From a virus, in IMG/VR virus record IMGVR_UViG_3300023184_000001, positions 1 to 62,008 of that record: a stretch of DNA of 62,008 bases; one strand, written 5' to 3'. Positions 1 through 7,230 of this stretch are shown one piece after another. The first letter of the stretch is position 1. Each line of letters begins with the position of its first letter. Under the pieces are notes generated by a model, which made no database searches, had not been told where the DNA came from, and saw only the letters and a program-made list of their open reading frames with translations. Made by a program: the position numbers and the translations under genes.

Positions 1-87
1 TGCCACCGTTGGCTACCGGCAAAGTGCCAGTAACACCTGTGGTCAGAGGTAAGCCTGTGGCGTTTGTAAGCGTGCCTGAAGTTGGCG
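1..87. repeat. Terminal direct repeat, left copy
   Basis: Bases 1-87 are identical to 61922-62008. Internal copies of the same fibre-gene repeat (for example from 910) differ from it at several positions, so the exact end-to-end identity is best read as the overlap of a circular assembly rather than as random similarity between repeat units. The length is 29 codons and preserves the fibre reading frame. I do not read it as a physical terminal repeat of the virion DNA. Confidence 0.8.
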
Positions 88-1333
88 TTCCTAAGACGGG
101 AGTAACTAGAGTTGGGCTAGTGGAAAGTACGTTATTCCCAGAACCTGTGCTTGTTGTAACCCCGGTGCCACCGTTGAGTACCGGTAGCGCTGTGCCCGAT
201 AAAGTAATTGCTAGTGTGCCAGTGGTAGTAACGGGGCTTCCCGTTACTGTCAAAAACGTAGGTACAGAAGCTGCAACGCTGGTGACAGTACCAGAACCTT
301 TACCATTAAAAGTAGTCCAATCTGCGGCGCTCAAGGCACCGCGATTAGCTGCAGATGCCGTTGGGACGTTTAGGGTGATTACCGGAGTTGTAGAAGCGGT
401 CGCTACCGTAGAACTTAAATCTGTTCCAGATGTTCCCAGCGTCAAAGCAGCTACAGAGGTAACTGTTCCGCCACCACCACCAGAGCCGTTTGCAGCTGCT
501 GTGATTCGCCCTTGAGCGTCAATAGTTATATTTGCTGCGGTGTATGTGCCCGCCGTCACTGCGGTGTTAGCAAGAGCTATGGTTCCCGTTGTGGTGATTG
601 GCCCACCTGTCAAACCTGTGCTAGTTGCTACGCTTGTAACAGTGCCGCTGCCGCCGCCCCCGGATGCGTTGATTGTTTGATTAGGCCAAGTACCTGAAAC
701 CGTTACGTTTGTGCCAGCAACAATTGCAGGTGTAGTGGTGCCTGTACCACCATTGGCTACCGGCAAAGTGCCAGTAACACCTGTGGTTAAAGGCAAGCCT
801 GTGGCGTTTGTAAGCGTGCCTGAAGTTGGCGTTCCTAGGATGGGAGTAACTAAAGTTGGGCTAGTGGAAAGCACCACTGCGCCTGTGCCTGTGCTTGTTG
901 TGACCCCGGTGCCACCATTGGCTACCGGCAAAATGCCAGTAACACCTGTGGTCAGAGGTAAGCCTGTGGCGTTTGTGAGTGTGCCTGAAGTTGGCGTTCC
1001 TAGGATGGGAGTAACTAAAGTTGGGCTAGTGGAAAGTACCACTGCGCCTGTGCCTGTGCTTGTTGTGACCCCGGTGCCACCGTTGAGTACCGGTAGCGCT
1101 GTGCCCGACAGAGTAATTGCTAGTGTGCCGGTGGTAGTGATAGGACTGCCAGCTACCGATAAAAATGCAGGTACAGAAGCGGCTACAGAAGTAACAGTAC
1201 CGGAACCCGTTGCAAGAGCCGCAATAGCAGCGGTCGTGGTACGCACAGTCGCCCCAGTTTGCACAACGGGGACAATCTCAGTGCCTGTTAGGGCTGCTGA
1301 AGCAGCTAGGTTAGATATCGAGGTATTAGCCAT
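1..1333 (-). CDS. Tail fibre protein, N-terminal part (continues at the right end of the window)
   Basis: This is an open frame from ATG 1331-1333 with an AAGGAT ribosome site. It runs off the left end without a stop. In a circular genome it joins in frame to 61518-61921, giving a protein of 578 residues. The translation is Thr/Gly/Ser/Val-rich with phage-fibre motifs: 'PVANGGTGVTTSTGTG', 'SPTLVTPILGTPTSGTL', 'NITIDAQGRITAA'. It contains 55-residue tandem units. Such sequences form trimeric beta-structured fibres that bind the host surface. It lies in the late operon after small spike-associated genes and before a glycine-rich adhesin. Fibre identity is confident; the receptor is unknown. Confidence 0.8.
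   Translation of the reverse strand, partial: MANTSISNLAASAALTGTEIVPVVQTGATVRTTTAAIAALATGSGTVTSVAASVPAFLSVAGSPITTTGTLAITLSGTALPVLNGGTGVTTSTGTGAVVLSTSPTLVTPILGTPTSGTLTNATGLPLTTGVTGILPVANGGTGVTTSTGTGAVVLSTSPTLVTPILGTPTSGTLTNATGLPLTTGVTGTLPVANGGTGTTTPAIVAGTNVTVSGTWPNQTINASGGGGSGTVTSVATSTGLTGGPITTTGTIALANTAVTAGTYTAANITIDAQGRITAAANGSGGGGGTVTSVAALTLGTSGTDLSSTVATASTTPVITLNVPTASAANRGALSAADWTTFNGKGSGTVTSVAASVPTFLTVTGSPVTTTGTLAITLSGTALPVLNGGTGVTTSTGSGNNVLSTSPTLVTPVLGTPTSGTLTNATGLPLTTGVTGTLPVANGG
750..1079 (-). repeat. Two 165-bp tandem units inside the tail-fibre gene
   Basis: The units 750-914 and 915-1079 are nearly identical. Further related units lie at about 6-170 and across the contig ends. The period is 165 bp, or 55 codons, so unit number can change without breaking the frame. 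Each unit encodes a 'PVANGGTG...TSGTLTNATGLPLTTGVTG' block. The true copy number in the phage may differ from this assembly. Confidence 0.85.
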
Positions 1334-1336
1334 GTC

Positions 1337-1480
1337 TTATCCTTGGAGCAGGTAGTCTCCGTTTTCAAGCATTAAAAAGTCAACCCCATTCGACAGCAAG
1401 ATTCCCGTCGTGACTCCCCCGCCGCCCCCGCCGCTGGGCTTTGTAATAGTGGATAACCCCGTACCAAACCCGAAAGCCAT
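1337..1480 (-). CDS. Small Gly-rich fibre/spike-associated protein (47 aa)
   Basis: The ATG at 1478-1480 lies one base after the stop of the upstream gene (TAAAATG), which suggests translational coupling. The protein has a six-glycine hinge at about residues 18-23 followed by 'GVDFLMLENGDYLLQG'. Leu/Glu-rich 'LLLENGDFLLL' segments of this type occur in phage spike and fibre modules. It sits between a spike-base-like gene and the tail fibre, so a role in spike or fibre attachment is inferred. No enzymatic motif is visible. Confidence 0.6.
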   Translation of the reverse strand: MAFGFGTGLSTITKPSGGGGGGVTTGILLSNGVDFLMLENGDYLLQG

Positions 1481-1481
1481 T

Positions 1482-1739
1482 TTAGTAAATCCGCAACATG
1501 CTGGATGCGGTAGTACCCGTAGCCCAAACACGAATGACTTGCACGGGGATGACTTGCCCAGCAGGGACAGCCACAAACACTGTATCGTCACCTTGAGCGG
1601 TGGTCACTTTAACGTCACCGGTAACACCCACGTAAATAACGCTTGGCGTAGGCAAGTACGCTGTGTTGCTGTTTGTAAACGTGGTAGCCCCGCCCGGAAA
1701 CATCGGGAACGTGGGGCTGTAGTTGGTCTGTTTACCCAT
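1482..1739 (-). CDS. Spike base-like small virion protein
   Basis: The protein is 85 residues long and starts at an ATG behind a clear AGGAG site. The central part, 'IYVGVTGDVKVTT...FVAVPAGQVIPVQVIRVWATGT', matches the pattern I know for the spike base protein family typified by Rhodobacter capsulatus GTA protein RCAP_rcc01079: a beta-rich body and the final 'IPV.V.RV.ATGT' stretch. It would sit at the base of tail spikes or fibres. The neighbours (fibre and Gly-rich linker) agree. The family assignment is by eye only. Confidence 0.55.
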   Translation of the reverse strand: MGKQTNYSPTFPMFPGGATTFTNSNTAYLPTPSVIYVGVTGDVKVTTAQGDDTVFVAVPAGQVIPVQVIRVWATGTTASSMLRIY

Positions 1740-1781
1740 ATCAATCTCCTAAAAATAAGGGGCCGAAGCCCCCGAGATCAA

Positions 1782-2246
1782 TTACTGTTGGCTAGCCGAA
1801 GGGTAAGCTGCGCCGTCAGAGCCTTTGACAGCATACATGATAAACATAGTCGCCGCGCCGGTAGTCAAAGAGGTGCCTGCCATTGTGTACGTCACGATTG
1901 CGTCAGTAGCGCCTACATTAAGCCAGCCACCGGGGGTTGTGGCATTAGCATTCAAGTTAACTCCGCCGACGCTGGTAATAGTGCCCGTGGTCGTGAAATC
2001 TACACCACCAATGCTCAGTTTTAGCGTAGTCGCGGCGCTGAATACGGTCGTGGTAACGATGGTTACGTGGGTCACTTGTGCGCCAGCGGGCAGCACGAAG
2101 GCATTGCCGGTCAGGGTGCCAAAGGCGACGGTTGTGGATTGGTTGACTACGGTGTTGCCCATGTTCTGGATGACGCCAGAAGTGGTGCCGGTAGTGTTTT
2201 TGACAGTGCCAAGCAGCCAAGGGCCGAGGTGAGTTGCGAATCCCAT
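1782..2246 (-). CDS. Putative virion structural protein
   Basis: This 154-residue protein starts at an ATG behind GAAGGAAT. It is rich in Thr, Val, Gly and Ala, lacks cysteine and is predicted to be almost entirely beta: 'THLGPWLLGTVKNTTGTTSG' near the N terminus, 'NVGATDAIVTYTMAG' near the C terminus. It lies between the capsid/HNH region and the spike genes. Composition and place fit a head decoration or tail protein, but I cannot assign a family. Confidence 0.6.
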   Translation of the reverse strand: MGFATHLGPWLLGTVKNTTGTTSGVIQNMGNTVVNQSTTVAFGTLTGNAFVLPAGAQVTHVTIVTTTVFSAATTLKLSIGGVDFTTTGTITSVGGVNLNANATTPGGWLNVGATDAIVTYTMAGTSLTTGAATMFIMYAVKGSDGAAYPSASQQ

Positions 2247-2269
2247 GATGTAATTCCTTCATGCGTTAA

Positions 2270-2316
2270 GGTGTATCAATCTTGCATGTAAGTCAGCCGG
2301 GACTGTTTGATACACC
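2270..2316. repeat. 10-bp inverted repeat in the leader of the 1782-2246 gene
   Basis: GGTGTATCAA at 2270-2279 and its exact complement TTGATACACC at 2307-2316 flank 27 bases. It lies between the HNH gene stop and the next late gene. It could be an mRNA hairpin protecting or regulating the downstream message, or a protein site. Function is not determined. Confidence 0.5.
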
Positions 2317-2342
2317 GGAAAGCCCGGAGTGGCTGCAATATA

Positions 2343-2945
2343 TCACACTTTTTCGGGGGGTGCAAGGAGCTTGTTCGACTTTTTTAAATTTTCTTCTTGG
2401 GTAATTACCCGTAGATTCCACGGCACATGCAGCCCACAAACAGTTTCACCTTGTAGCGGGATGATGTGGTCTACAACGTACTGTTCGCCAGTGGTCTGGG
2501 TCATTGTCATGGCGATTTGGTAAAGCTGCCGTATCTCCGATTTCTGCTTGCGGCTCAGCCACGGCGGGGTGGCGTTTCGGTGTTTGCGTCTGCGAACCTT
2601 GTTGTCTGCCAACACTTGTAGCGGATTGTTTGCTTTCCACGTAGCCCGGTAGAGGCGTTGCTCTTCAACAGGGCGTGCTTGCGCCCGTGCTATGACTAGC
2701 TGCTTGTTTCTTTTGTAGTACTCTTGTTTCGCAGTTAGCCCAGCCTCTGATTGGTTGTAATCAGTAAAGTAGCCTGCACGGGACACCGCGCCTTCTTGCC
2801 ACTCTGCCTTCAGGCACTCAACACACGCGCCTTTGGTTTTGCGGGGGGCTGTGTGCCCGTGCTTGCACGGCTCTCCCGTGAAGTAGTGCTTAGCTCCGGT
2901 GGCTTTGGCTTCGGCGCGTGTTTTAGGTAGTTTGGTAGTGTCCAC
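2343..2945 (-). CDS. HNH homing endonuclease, free-standing, after the capsid gene
   Basis: I chose the GTG at 2943-2945, preceded at five bases by AGGAG, giving 200 residues. An ATG at 2979-2981 is in frame but has no ribosome site, and starts further up would run into the capsid gene. The N-terminal third has paired cysteines ('CKHGHT...CVECL'), likely a zinc finger. The C terminus has the HNH core 'VVDHIIPLQG' and 'GLHVPWNLRVIT' followed by 'ENLKKSNK'. Such phage enzymes cut intron-less or neighbouring alleles and spread themselves. It follows a terminator behind the capsid gene. Confidence 0.8.
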   Translation of the reverse strand: MDTTKLPKTRAEAKATGAKHYFTGEPCKHGHTAPRKTKGACVECLKAEWQEGAVSRAGYFTDYNQSEAGLTAKQEYYKRNKQLVIARAQARPVEEQRLYRATWKANNPLQVLADNKVRRRKHRNATPPWLSRKQKSEIRQLYQIAMTMTQTTGEQYVVDHIIPLQGETVCGLHVPWNLRVITQEENLKKSNKLLAPPEKV

Positions 2946-3002
2946 GGTATCTCCTGTGTTACGACACAGGTAATGTACCATAGTTTTAGCCAAGTTACAA
3001 CA

Positions 3003-3030
3003 GGCAAAGAAAAAGGCCCCGAAGGGCCTT
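3003..3030 (-). terminator. Intrinsic terminator after the major capsid gene
   Basis: On the minus strand the stem AAGGCCC / GGGCCTT (3013-3030, loop of four) is followed by a T-rich tail TTTTTCTTT (3004-3014). It lies just downstream of the capsid stop and upstream of the HNH gene, so it could raise capsid mRNA over the genes that follow. Confidence 0.8.
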
Positions 3031-3054
3031 AAAACTAGGGGTAAACCCTTGGTT

Positions 3055-3972
3055 TTAGGAGGAACCGGGGCTTCCAAAGACTCCAAGTGGGTCAGACCAG
3101 CCAAACGAATAACGCTCGCGGGACTTGTAACGCACGTTGCCTGTATCAAAATCACCGTCCATGGAATTTGCCAGAGGCGAACGGATGAAATGCTTCAGGC
3201 CGTTAGGCACATCAGTGGTCAGATACCAACCATTGGTGTCGGTCAAGAAGTGGTTGATCGAATAGCCTTCCGGGATCGAACCATTGTTCTTTATCGCGTT
3301 GATATCGTTGTCGGTAGTGCCAACACGGAGGCTGGTTTCCAACAAACGGGTAGCAACGAATTGCAGAGCAGGGGGGACGATCATCTTCTTAGGCTTAGCA
3401 GCGATCAGCAGACCACGCTCGTCCGTCCAAGCAGCAATCTGAATGACTGCGGCTTCCAAGGAAGTCTCGTTCAAGTCAGCGCCAACTGTGGGGCGGTTAG
3501 AGTTGGTGCCACCGTTGACCAGCGGGTGAGCCGTGGAGAACAGAGGAACGCCATCACCACCGTAGTACGCAGAAGAGTTGGTGAAGCCGTTGTTGATAAC
3601 GGCAGCGCCTTTGACTTGCTTGGTATACGCCATTGCACGAGCCAGACCCTTGGTGTAACGAGCAGACAGCGAGTCATACAGGTTATCTTCCACGGCCTCT
3701 TCAGTGATGGAGAAGCCCAGAGCGATGGTTTCGTGGTTGTAGCGAGTCGTCCATGCTTCCTGTGCGTTGTCGTAAGCGATGGCAGAGCCCTCGTTCTTGA
3801 CTGGTGCAGCAGAGAAACCGGACAGCTTGGTTTCCTCTTCAAACGAACGCTCAGAAGTTTCCACTTCGTAGAGTTCTTTGTGCTCTTCACCGTAACGAGC
3901 GTACTCGAGACCGAAAAGGGCGTTGAGGCCGGGAAGGAGTTCCTTCAGTAGTTGTGCGCGTGAAATTGCCAT
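3055..3972 (-). CDS. Major capsid protein
   Basis: This 305-residue protein follows scaffold and two head genes in the standard late order and starts at an ATG behind AAGGAG. It has features of an HK97-fold capsid subunit: an amphipathic N-terminal arm ('ELLPGLNALFGLEYARY'), the segment 'EAVEDNLYDSLSARYTKGLARAMAYTKQ' (helical spine) and a C-terminal 'RYSFGWSDPLGVFGSPGSS'. It would form the shell around the portal and scaffold. The terminator right behind it fits a need for high expression. I see no fused protease. Confidence 0.85.
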   Translation of the reverse strand: MAISRAQLLKELLPGLNALFGLEYARYGEEHKELYEVETSERSFEEETKLSGFSAAPVKNEGSAIAYDNAQEAWTTRYNHETIALGFSITEEAVEDNLYDSLSARYTKGLARAMAYTKQVKGAAVINNGFTNSSAYYGGDGVPLFSTAHPLVNGGTNSNRPTVGADLNETSLEAAVIQIAAWTDERGLLIAAKPKKMIVPPALQFVATRLLETSLRVGTTDNDINAIKNNGSIPEGYSINHFLTDTNGWYLTTDVPNGLKHFIRSPLANSMDGDFDTGNVRYKSRERYSFGWSDPLGVFGSPGSS

Positions 3973-3983
3973 GATTTAGCTCC

Positions 3984-4607
3984 TTACAGGCCAACAGCAT
4001 TGCTGTAGCTGTGGTATCCGGGGTTGAACTTCACCAGAATGTCAGTAAATGCGTCACCCACAGTGGAGAAACCAACCATGTTCACAAAACCAACGACGCG
4101 GAAAGCGGCGGTAGTCGTAACAGCGGAGGCACCAGCCACAACGGAAGCGGTAGAGTTACCAGTAGTAGTACTACCAGTAGACACTGCGCCAGTCGAGAAG
4201 AACACGTTTGCACCCAAAGCAGTTTGCGCGACAGTGCCAGCAGACTGAACTTGGAACACAGTGCGGTCATCGTCAACCACAAGAGCTACTGCGTTCAGCG
4301 AACCAGACGGGTAGTATTGTGAGAAAACGGTTTGGCCTTGAGTGTTGACGTACGAACAACCGACGAACACGCCTACAGCACCGGTATTAGCGGTGCCAAT
4401 AGGAAAGCCGTTGGTCGTTGCATCAGCACCTGTGGCACTAACGATTTCAATGTAACCCGTGGCCTTGACGTACACCAAACTGCCGTTGTAGACATTGGCG
4501 GCGTAGCCAGCGGGGTCGAATAAAAATGAGCGGGTGCTACCTGCATATGGTAGGCCACCCAGCGCATTTACGGGTTTAAGCCCGTAGGGGGAAGCGACTG
4601 ATGCCAT
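3984..4607 (-). CDS. Putative head decoration or minor capsid protein
   Basis: The protein has 207 residues and starts behind AAGGAG, immediately before the capsid gene. It begins 'MASVASPYGLKPVNALGGLPY' and continues as Ala/Thr/Ser/Val-rich beta-type sequence with no cysteine cluster except one Cys. 'SPYGLKPVNALGG' openings are common in structural proteins next to capsid genes in podovirus-like phages. A decoration or head-stabilising role is inferred from place and composition only. Confidence 0.6.
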   Translation of the reverse strand: MASVASPYGLKPVNALGGLPYAGSTRSFLFDPAGYAANVYNGSLVYVKATGYIEIVSATGADATTNGFPIGTANTGAVGVFVGCSYVNTQGQTVFSQYYPSGSLNAVALVVDDDRTVFQVQSAGTVAQTALGANVFFSTGAVSTGSTTTGNSTASVVAGASAVTTTAAFRVVGFVNMVGFSTVGDAFTDILVKFNPGYHSYSNAVGL

Positions 4608-4626
4608 TTAAGGACTCCTTGAAAAT

Positions 4627-5094
4627 TTAAGAACCAGAACCAAACGTAACCTTCGACTGTTTGTTAGAGAACAAAGGCATACGAGGGTCACTATCTCGAA
4701 GAAAATTATTGTCTACTGACTCCATCTGAGCCTTATTCTGATTGGCGTAATAAGCAGAACGCTGTGTCAGAAACTCTTCAGGAATGCGGCAAAGCAATAA
4801 TCCGCCCACTTCGACGTTACCTTTAAAACGCCCTTCAGTGGAAGCATGCACCAATAGCTCAGGATAGTCCTCTGCCTTGCAGGGCTCGTATCCCTCGCGT
4901 AACTTAGAAGAGATGTTGCTTGGATCAGATTGACCCATCATGCTAATACGAACCCAGCGATGATCCCAACCCGGACGTTTATCCGGTGATGGCAACGTTT
5001 CTGGAGGACGCCAAGCAGAAGGGCGTGCAAAAGATTCACGACTATCCAGTTCACGAACCAGACGGTTTTGAGTTTTGTCCAAAGTCTTTTCCAT
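4627..5094 (-). CDS. Conserved head-module protein, function unknown
   Basis: I take ATG 5092-5094, preceded by GAGG, rather than the TTG two codons upstream; this gives 155 residues. The protein is charged and Pro/Arg-rich at the N terminus, then has 'WDHRWVRISMMGQSDPSN' and 'GYEPCKAEDYPEL', and ends basic with 'NKQSKVTFGSGS'. It lies two bases behind the scaffold stop. I know similar proteins between scaffold and capsid genes in aquatic phages but no function for them. Confidence 0.65.
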   Translation of the reverse strand: MEKTLDKTQNRLVRELDSRESFARPSAWRPPETLPSPDKRPGWDHRWVRISMMGQSDPSNISSKLREGYEPCKAEDYPELLVHASTEGRFKGNVEVGGLLLCRIPEEFLTQRSAYYANQNKAQMESVDNNFLRDSDPRMPLFSNKQSKVTFGSGS

Positions 5095-5096
5095 GT

Positions 5097-6089
5097 TCAA
5101 CCTCTATTAAGTAAAGCAACCTGTTTCGCGTATTGTTCTGGGGTCACCCCAAGTCGCCGGGCAATGGCTACTTCAGATGCCTTTAACCGAATACGGTTAG
5201 GTGGTGTGCTGCGGGTAGCCGGGGCTACAACCGAAGCTGGTTTTGTTGCACGGGCGGGGACGTAATCCTCTTCCGGTTCAGAAACTTTTTTAGAAGGAGT
5301 TTCATCATCCTCATAGCTCTGAGAATCTGTGAAATTCTCAGGAAAACGCTTTCGCATTGTTTTGTCAATGGTGTCAAAGTAGTCTTTGGAACCAATATAG
5401 TCCGCACCATACTCCCTTTGGAGTTTTCTGTCAAGCCCTGATGCTGCGGCGGTCATTTCTTCGTCTTTACCCCACCAGTCGGCGTTGTTTTCTAACCACT
5501 TAGCAGTACGTGGGTGGGTTTTAGGCGCAGTATCCTCAGGTACAAACTTTTTATCGTTTACCGGAATAGGCGTCATATTTTCCGCCTTATCTAGTTTTAA
5601 CGCAGCCCTAGCAATTTTAGTCTGGGCAGTAGCAATAAGGTCGGGGTCTCCGGCCTCGTAAGCCTCTTTATACCCACGCTCAGCGGCCTCAAGATCACTC
5701 TGCGCGGAGGTTTTACTCTGCGCAATGAATACCTCGCTACCACTAGATAGCTGCTGTTGGAGACGTTTATTGTCCTCAAACACCTGTTTTGCAAAGGTTT
5801 CCGCAGCTTGGCGCTCACGGATAGCTTCTTCTTTTGCTCGGCGCTCGTCATGGTACCCGCGAGTGAATTTCTTGATCCTCGCCTGTACTTTCTCGTCGTA
5901 CGTAGCAAGTTCATCGTCGGTAACTTCCTCAGGTGGCGGTGCAACCTTGCGGTTGCGGTCCTCCGGTGGTGTGTCGTTTTCAATCTCGATTACAAACTCA
6001 CCATCTGCTTCTGTGTCTACGGGTTTACCCTTAGCTTCAGCTTCCTTTTCGTCAGGAAACTTGAAGTCGTCTTGTCCAAATCTAGCCAT
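5097..6089 (-). CDS. Head scaffolding protein
   Basis: This 330-residue protein has an AAGGAG start. It is strongly acidic at the N terminus ('EIENDTPPEDRN'), then has a long Glu/Lys/Arg/Gln-rich helical region from about 70 to 170 likely to form a coiled coil, and a basic C terminus ('RNRIRLKASEVAIARRLGV'-like) suited to contact capsid subunits. Size, charge pattern and place between portal and capsid genes are those of phage scaffold proteins, which shape the procapsid and then leave it. Confidence 0.8.
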   Translation of the reverse strand: MARFGQDDFKFPDEKEAEAKGKPVDTEADGEFVIEIENDTPPEDRNRKVAPPPEEVTDDELATYDEKVQARIKKFTRGYHDERRAKEEAIRERQAAETFAKQVFEDNKRLQQQLSSGSEVFIAQSKTSAQSDLEAAERGYKEAYEAGDPDLIATAQTKIARAALKLDKAENMTPIPVNDKKFVPEDTAPKTHPRTAKWLENNADWWGKDEEMTAAASGLDRKLQREYGADYIGSKDYFDTIDKTMRKRFPENFTDSQSYEDDETPSKKVSEPEEDYVPARATKPASVVAPATRSTPPNRIRLKASEVAIARRLGVTPEQYAKQVALLNRG

Positions 6090-6099
6090 TTCTTACTCC

Positions 6100-6510
6100 T
6101 TATGCAGCACGTGTAATCCCACGGGGGTCTTCAACTATTGCTTCAACCGAGTCATCATTGATGATTCGGAATTCGCGGCCATGAATTTTCAAACGGGTAC
6201 CGGAATTTGGTCGGCAGATAACAAAATCGCCTTCCGCGCACGATGGCCCATTGGGGAAACGAGTTGCGTCTTTGTACGCATCAGGCCCAAGTTTCACCAC
6301 GAATAGCACTGGGGTCAGCACTTCTTCGTAGTGCATAGTCTTCGAGTCCTTAATAATCCCCACAGAACTTTCCGCAAACTCCTCCATAGCCTCTGGGACT
6401 ACGCAAAGAATGTGAAAAGTTTTGGGGTCAGGCAACTGCTTTGCTTTTTCTTCGTTACCCTTATTCAGGATACCGGAAAGGTCCACTGCAGCGATATTAA
6501 ATTCACTCAT
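6100..6510 (-). CDS. GroES-like co-chaperonin (putative)
   Basis: The protein has 136 residues. Its start overlaps the stop of the upstream HNH gene (ATGA). From about residue 65 it reads 'PVLFVVKLGPDAYKDATRF', 'CAEGDFVICRPNSGTRLKI' and 'FRIINDDSVEAIVEDPRG', a beta-barrel pattern resembling GroES-type proteins found in other phages: V-K-x-GP, then EGD-V, then G-x-x-I-x-x-D-x-V-x-A. Phage co-chaperonins such as T4 gp31 fold capsid protein with host GroEL, which suits its place before scaffold and capsid. Similarity is moderate. Confidence 0.6.
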   Translation of the reverse strand: MSEFNIAAVDLSGILNKGNEEKAKQLPDPKTFHILCVVPEAMEEFAESSVGIIKDSKTMHYEEVLTPVLFVVKLGPDAYKDATRFPNGPSCAEGDFVICRPNSGTRLKIHGREFRIINDDSVEAIVEDPRGITRAA

Positions 6511-7037
6511 CTTCGACTTTCTCCATACGTTACGTGCAATAGGCGATTTCCTTTGCTGCGGTTTTCTGACCTAGTTAGAACTTGTAAATTACTAAGTACG
6601 TGCAAGCCACTTACTGTTGCTCCGTTTAACGGAAATACGTGGTCTACCTCAAAGCTCTTAAAAATCCTACAAAAGTCATACATCCCTTGCACTTCAGCTA
6701 GCTCCGGCTGACTCATAATCAGTTCGCTATGCCGAATCCTGCCCGTTCGCCTACGTGTACGGGCTAGTTCTTTTGCTGAGTTACGTGCATAGTTAGCACG
6801 CCTAGCAGCTAAATGTTGCTCTTTGTTTTCTACTTGCCAGCGGTTAATCTTCTTGGCTGCATCTGGGTTTGCTGTGCGGTACGCTCTGATCTTTGCGTTG
6901 TATTCTTCCTTGTTACCGTCACGTTTTTGCTTCCTTGCAGCGCTAATGACTTCTTTATTAGCCGCATAGTACGCGCGTTTCTTTGCTACGATCTCTTCTC
7001 GATGCGCTTCACGGTATTTATTTTGCGCTTCATACAT
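6507..7037 (-). CDS. HNH homing endonuclease inserted between two coupled late genes
   Basis: This 176-residue protein has a long basic helical N-terminal part with repeated 'Y-x-x-N/A' units (possible DNA-binding AP2/NUMOD-like repeats). Its C-terminal HNH core is 'EVDHVFPLNGATVSGLHVL' and 'NLQVLTRSENRSKGNR'. Start and stop overlap the neighbouring genes by eight and four bases, so the gene sits inside a translationally coupled run. Direct repeats of 22 bp lie exactly at its two ends (7035-7056 and 6508-6529), suggesting a recent insertion. Confidence 0.8.
   Translation of the reverse strand: MYEAQNKYREAHREEIVAKKRAYYAANKEVISAARKQKRDGNKEEYNAKIRAYRTANPDAAKKINRWQVENKEQHLAARRANYARNSAKELARTRRRTGRIRHSELIMSQPELAEVQGMYDFCRIFKSFEVDHVFPLNGATVSGLHVLSNLQVLTRSENRSKGNRLLHVTYGESRR
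6508..6529. repeat. 22-bp direct repeat, HNH 3' flank
   Basis: This stretch matches 7035-7056 at 21 of 22 bases. It contains the end of the HNH gene, the ribosome site of the GroES-like gene and its start. Together the two copies bracket the HNH gene. Confidence 0.8.
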
Positions 7038-7230
7038 CTTCGGCTTTCTCCATACGCTGCACTAGGTCGTTAATAATCTGCTCCGCATGGCTCAGACCCC
7101 GTATTACGCCCACTACATGCCGGTATTCAGGGTAGTCCCCTGCTCTCCCAGCGGAAAGAAAACTCGCTTGCTCACTACGCAATTTGTCTATCTCTCGGGC
7201 AATGAACCCGAGCAAGCGATGTTGATCCAT
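7030..7230 (-). CDS. Small helical protein after portal, unknown
   Basis: The protein has 66 residues. Its ATG overlaps the portal stop by one base (TAATG). It is a charged, Leu-rich, mostly helical sequence ('GFIAREIDKLRSEQASF', 'AEQIINDLVQRMEKAEDV') and could form a short coiled coil. Place suggests a head-assembly accessory role. Its last codons lie in the 22-bp repeat duplicated at the far end of the HNH gene, so its original C terminus may have been RMEKAEDE rather than RMEKAEDV. Confidence 0.6.
   Translation of the reverse strand: MDQHRLLGFIAREIDKLRSEQASFLSAGRAGDYPEYRHVVGVIRGLSHAEQIINDLVQRMEKAEDV
7035..7056. repeat. 22-bp direct repeat, HNH 5' flank
   Basis: This is the partner of 6508-6529, with one mismatch and start-to-start distance of 527 bp. 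It covers the 3' end of the 66-residue gene and the start of the HNH gene. Confidence 0.8.

Noticed and set aside
1-87. Physical direct terminal repeat of the virion DNA
   Set aside because: It is only 87 bp, lies inside the fibre coding sequence and preserves its frame, so an assembly overlap explains it better.
711-1355. Plus-strand open frame with VPEVGVP repeats opposite the fibre gene
   Set aside because: It is the complement of the 165-bp fibre repeat. The minus strand has the ribosome site, fibre motifs and operon order.
2946-3155. Longer N terminus for the HNH gene at 2343
   Set aside because: It would overlap the capsid coding region and cross the terminator; the GTG at 2943-2945 has a proper ribosome site.
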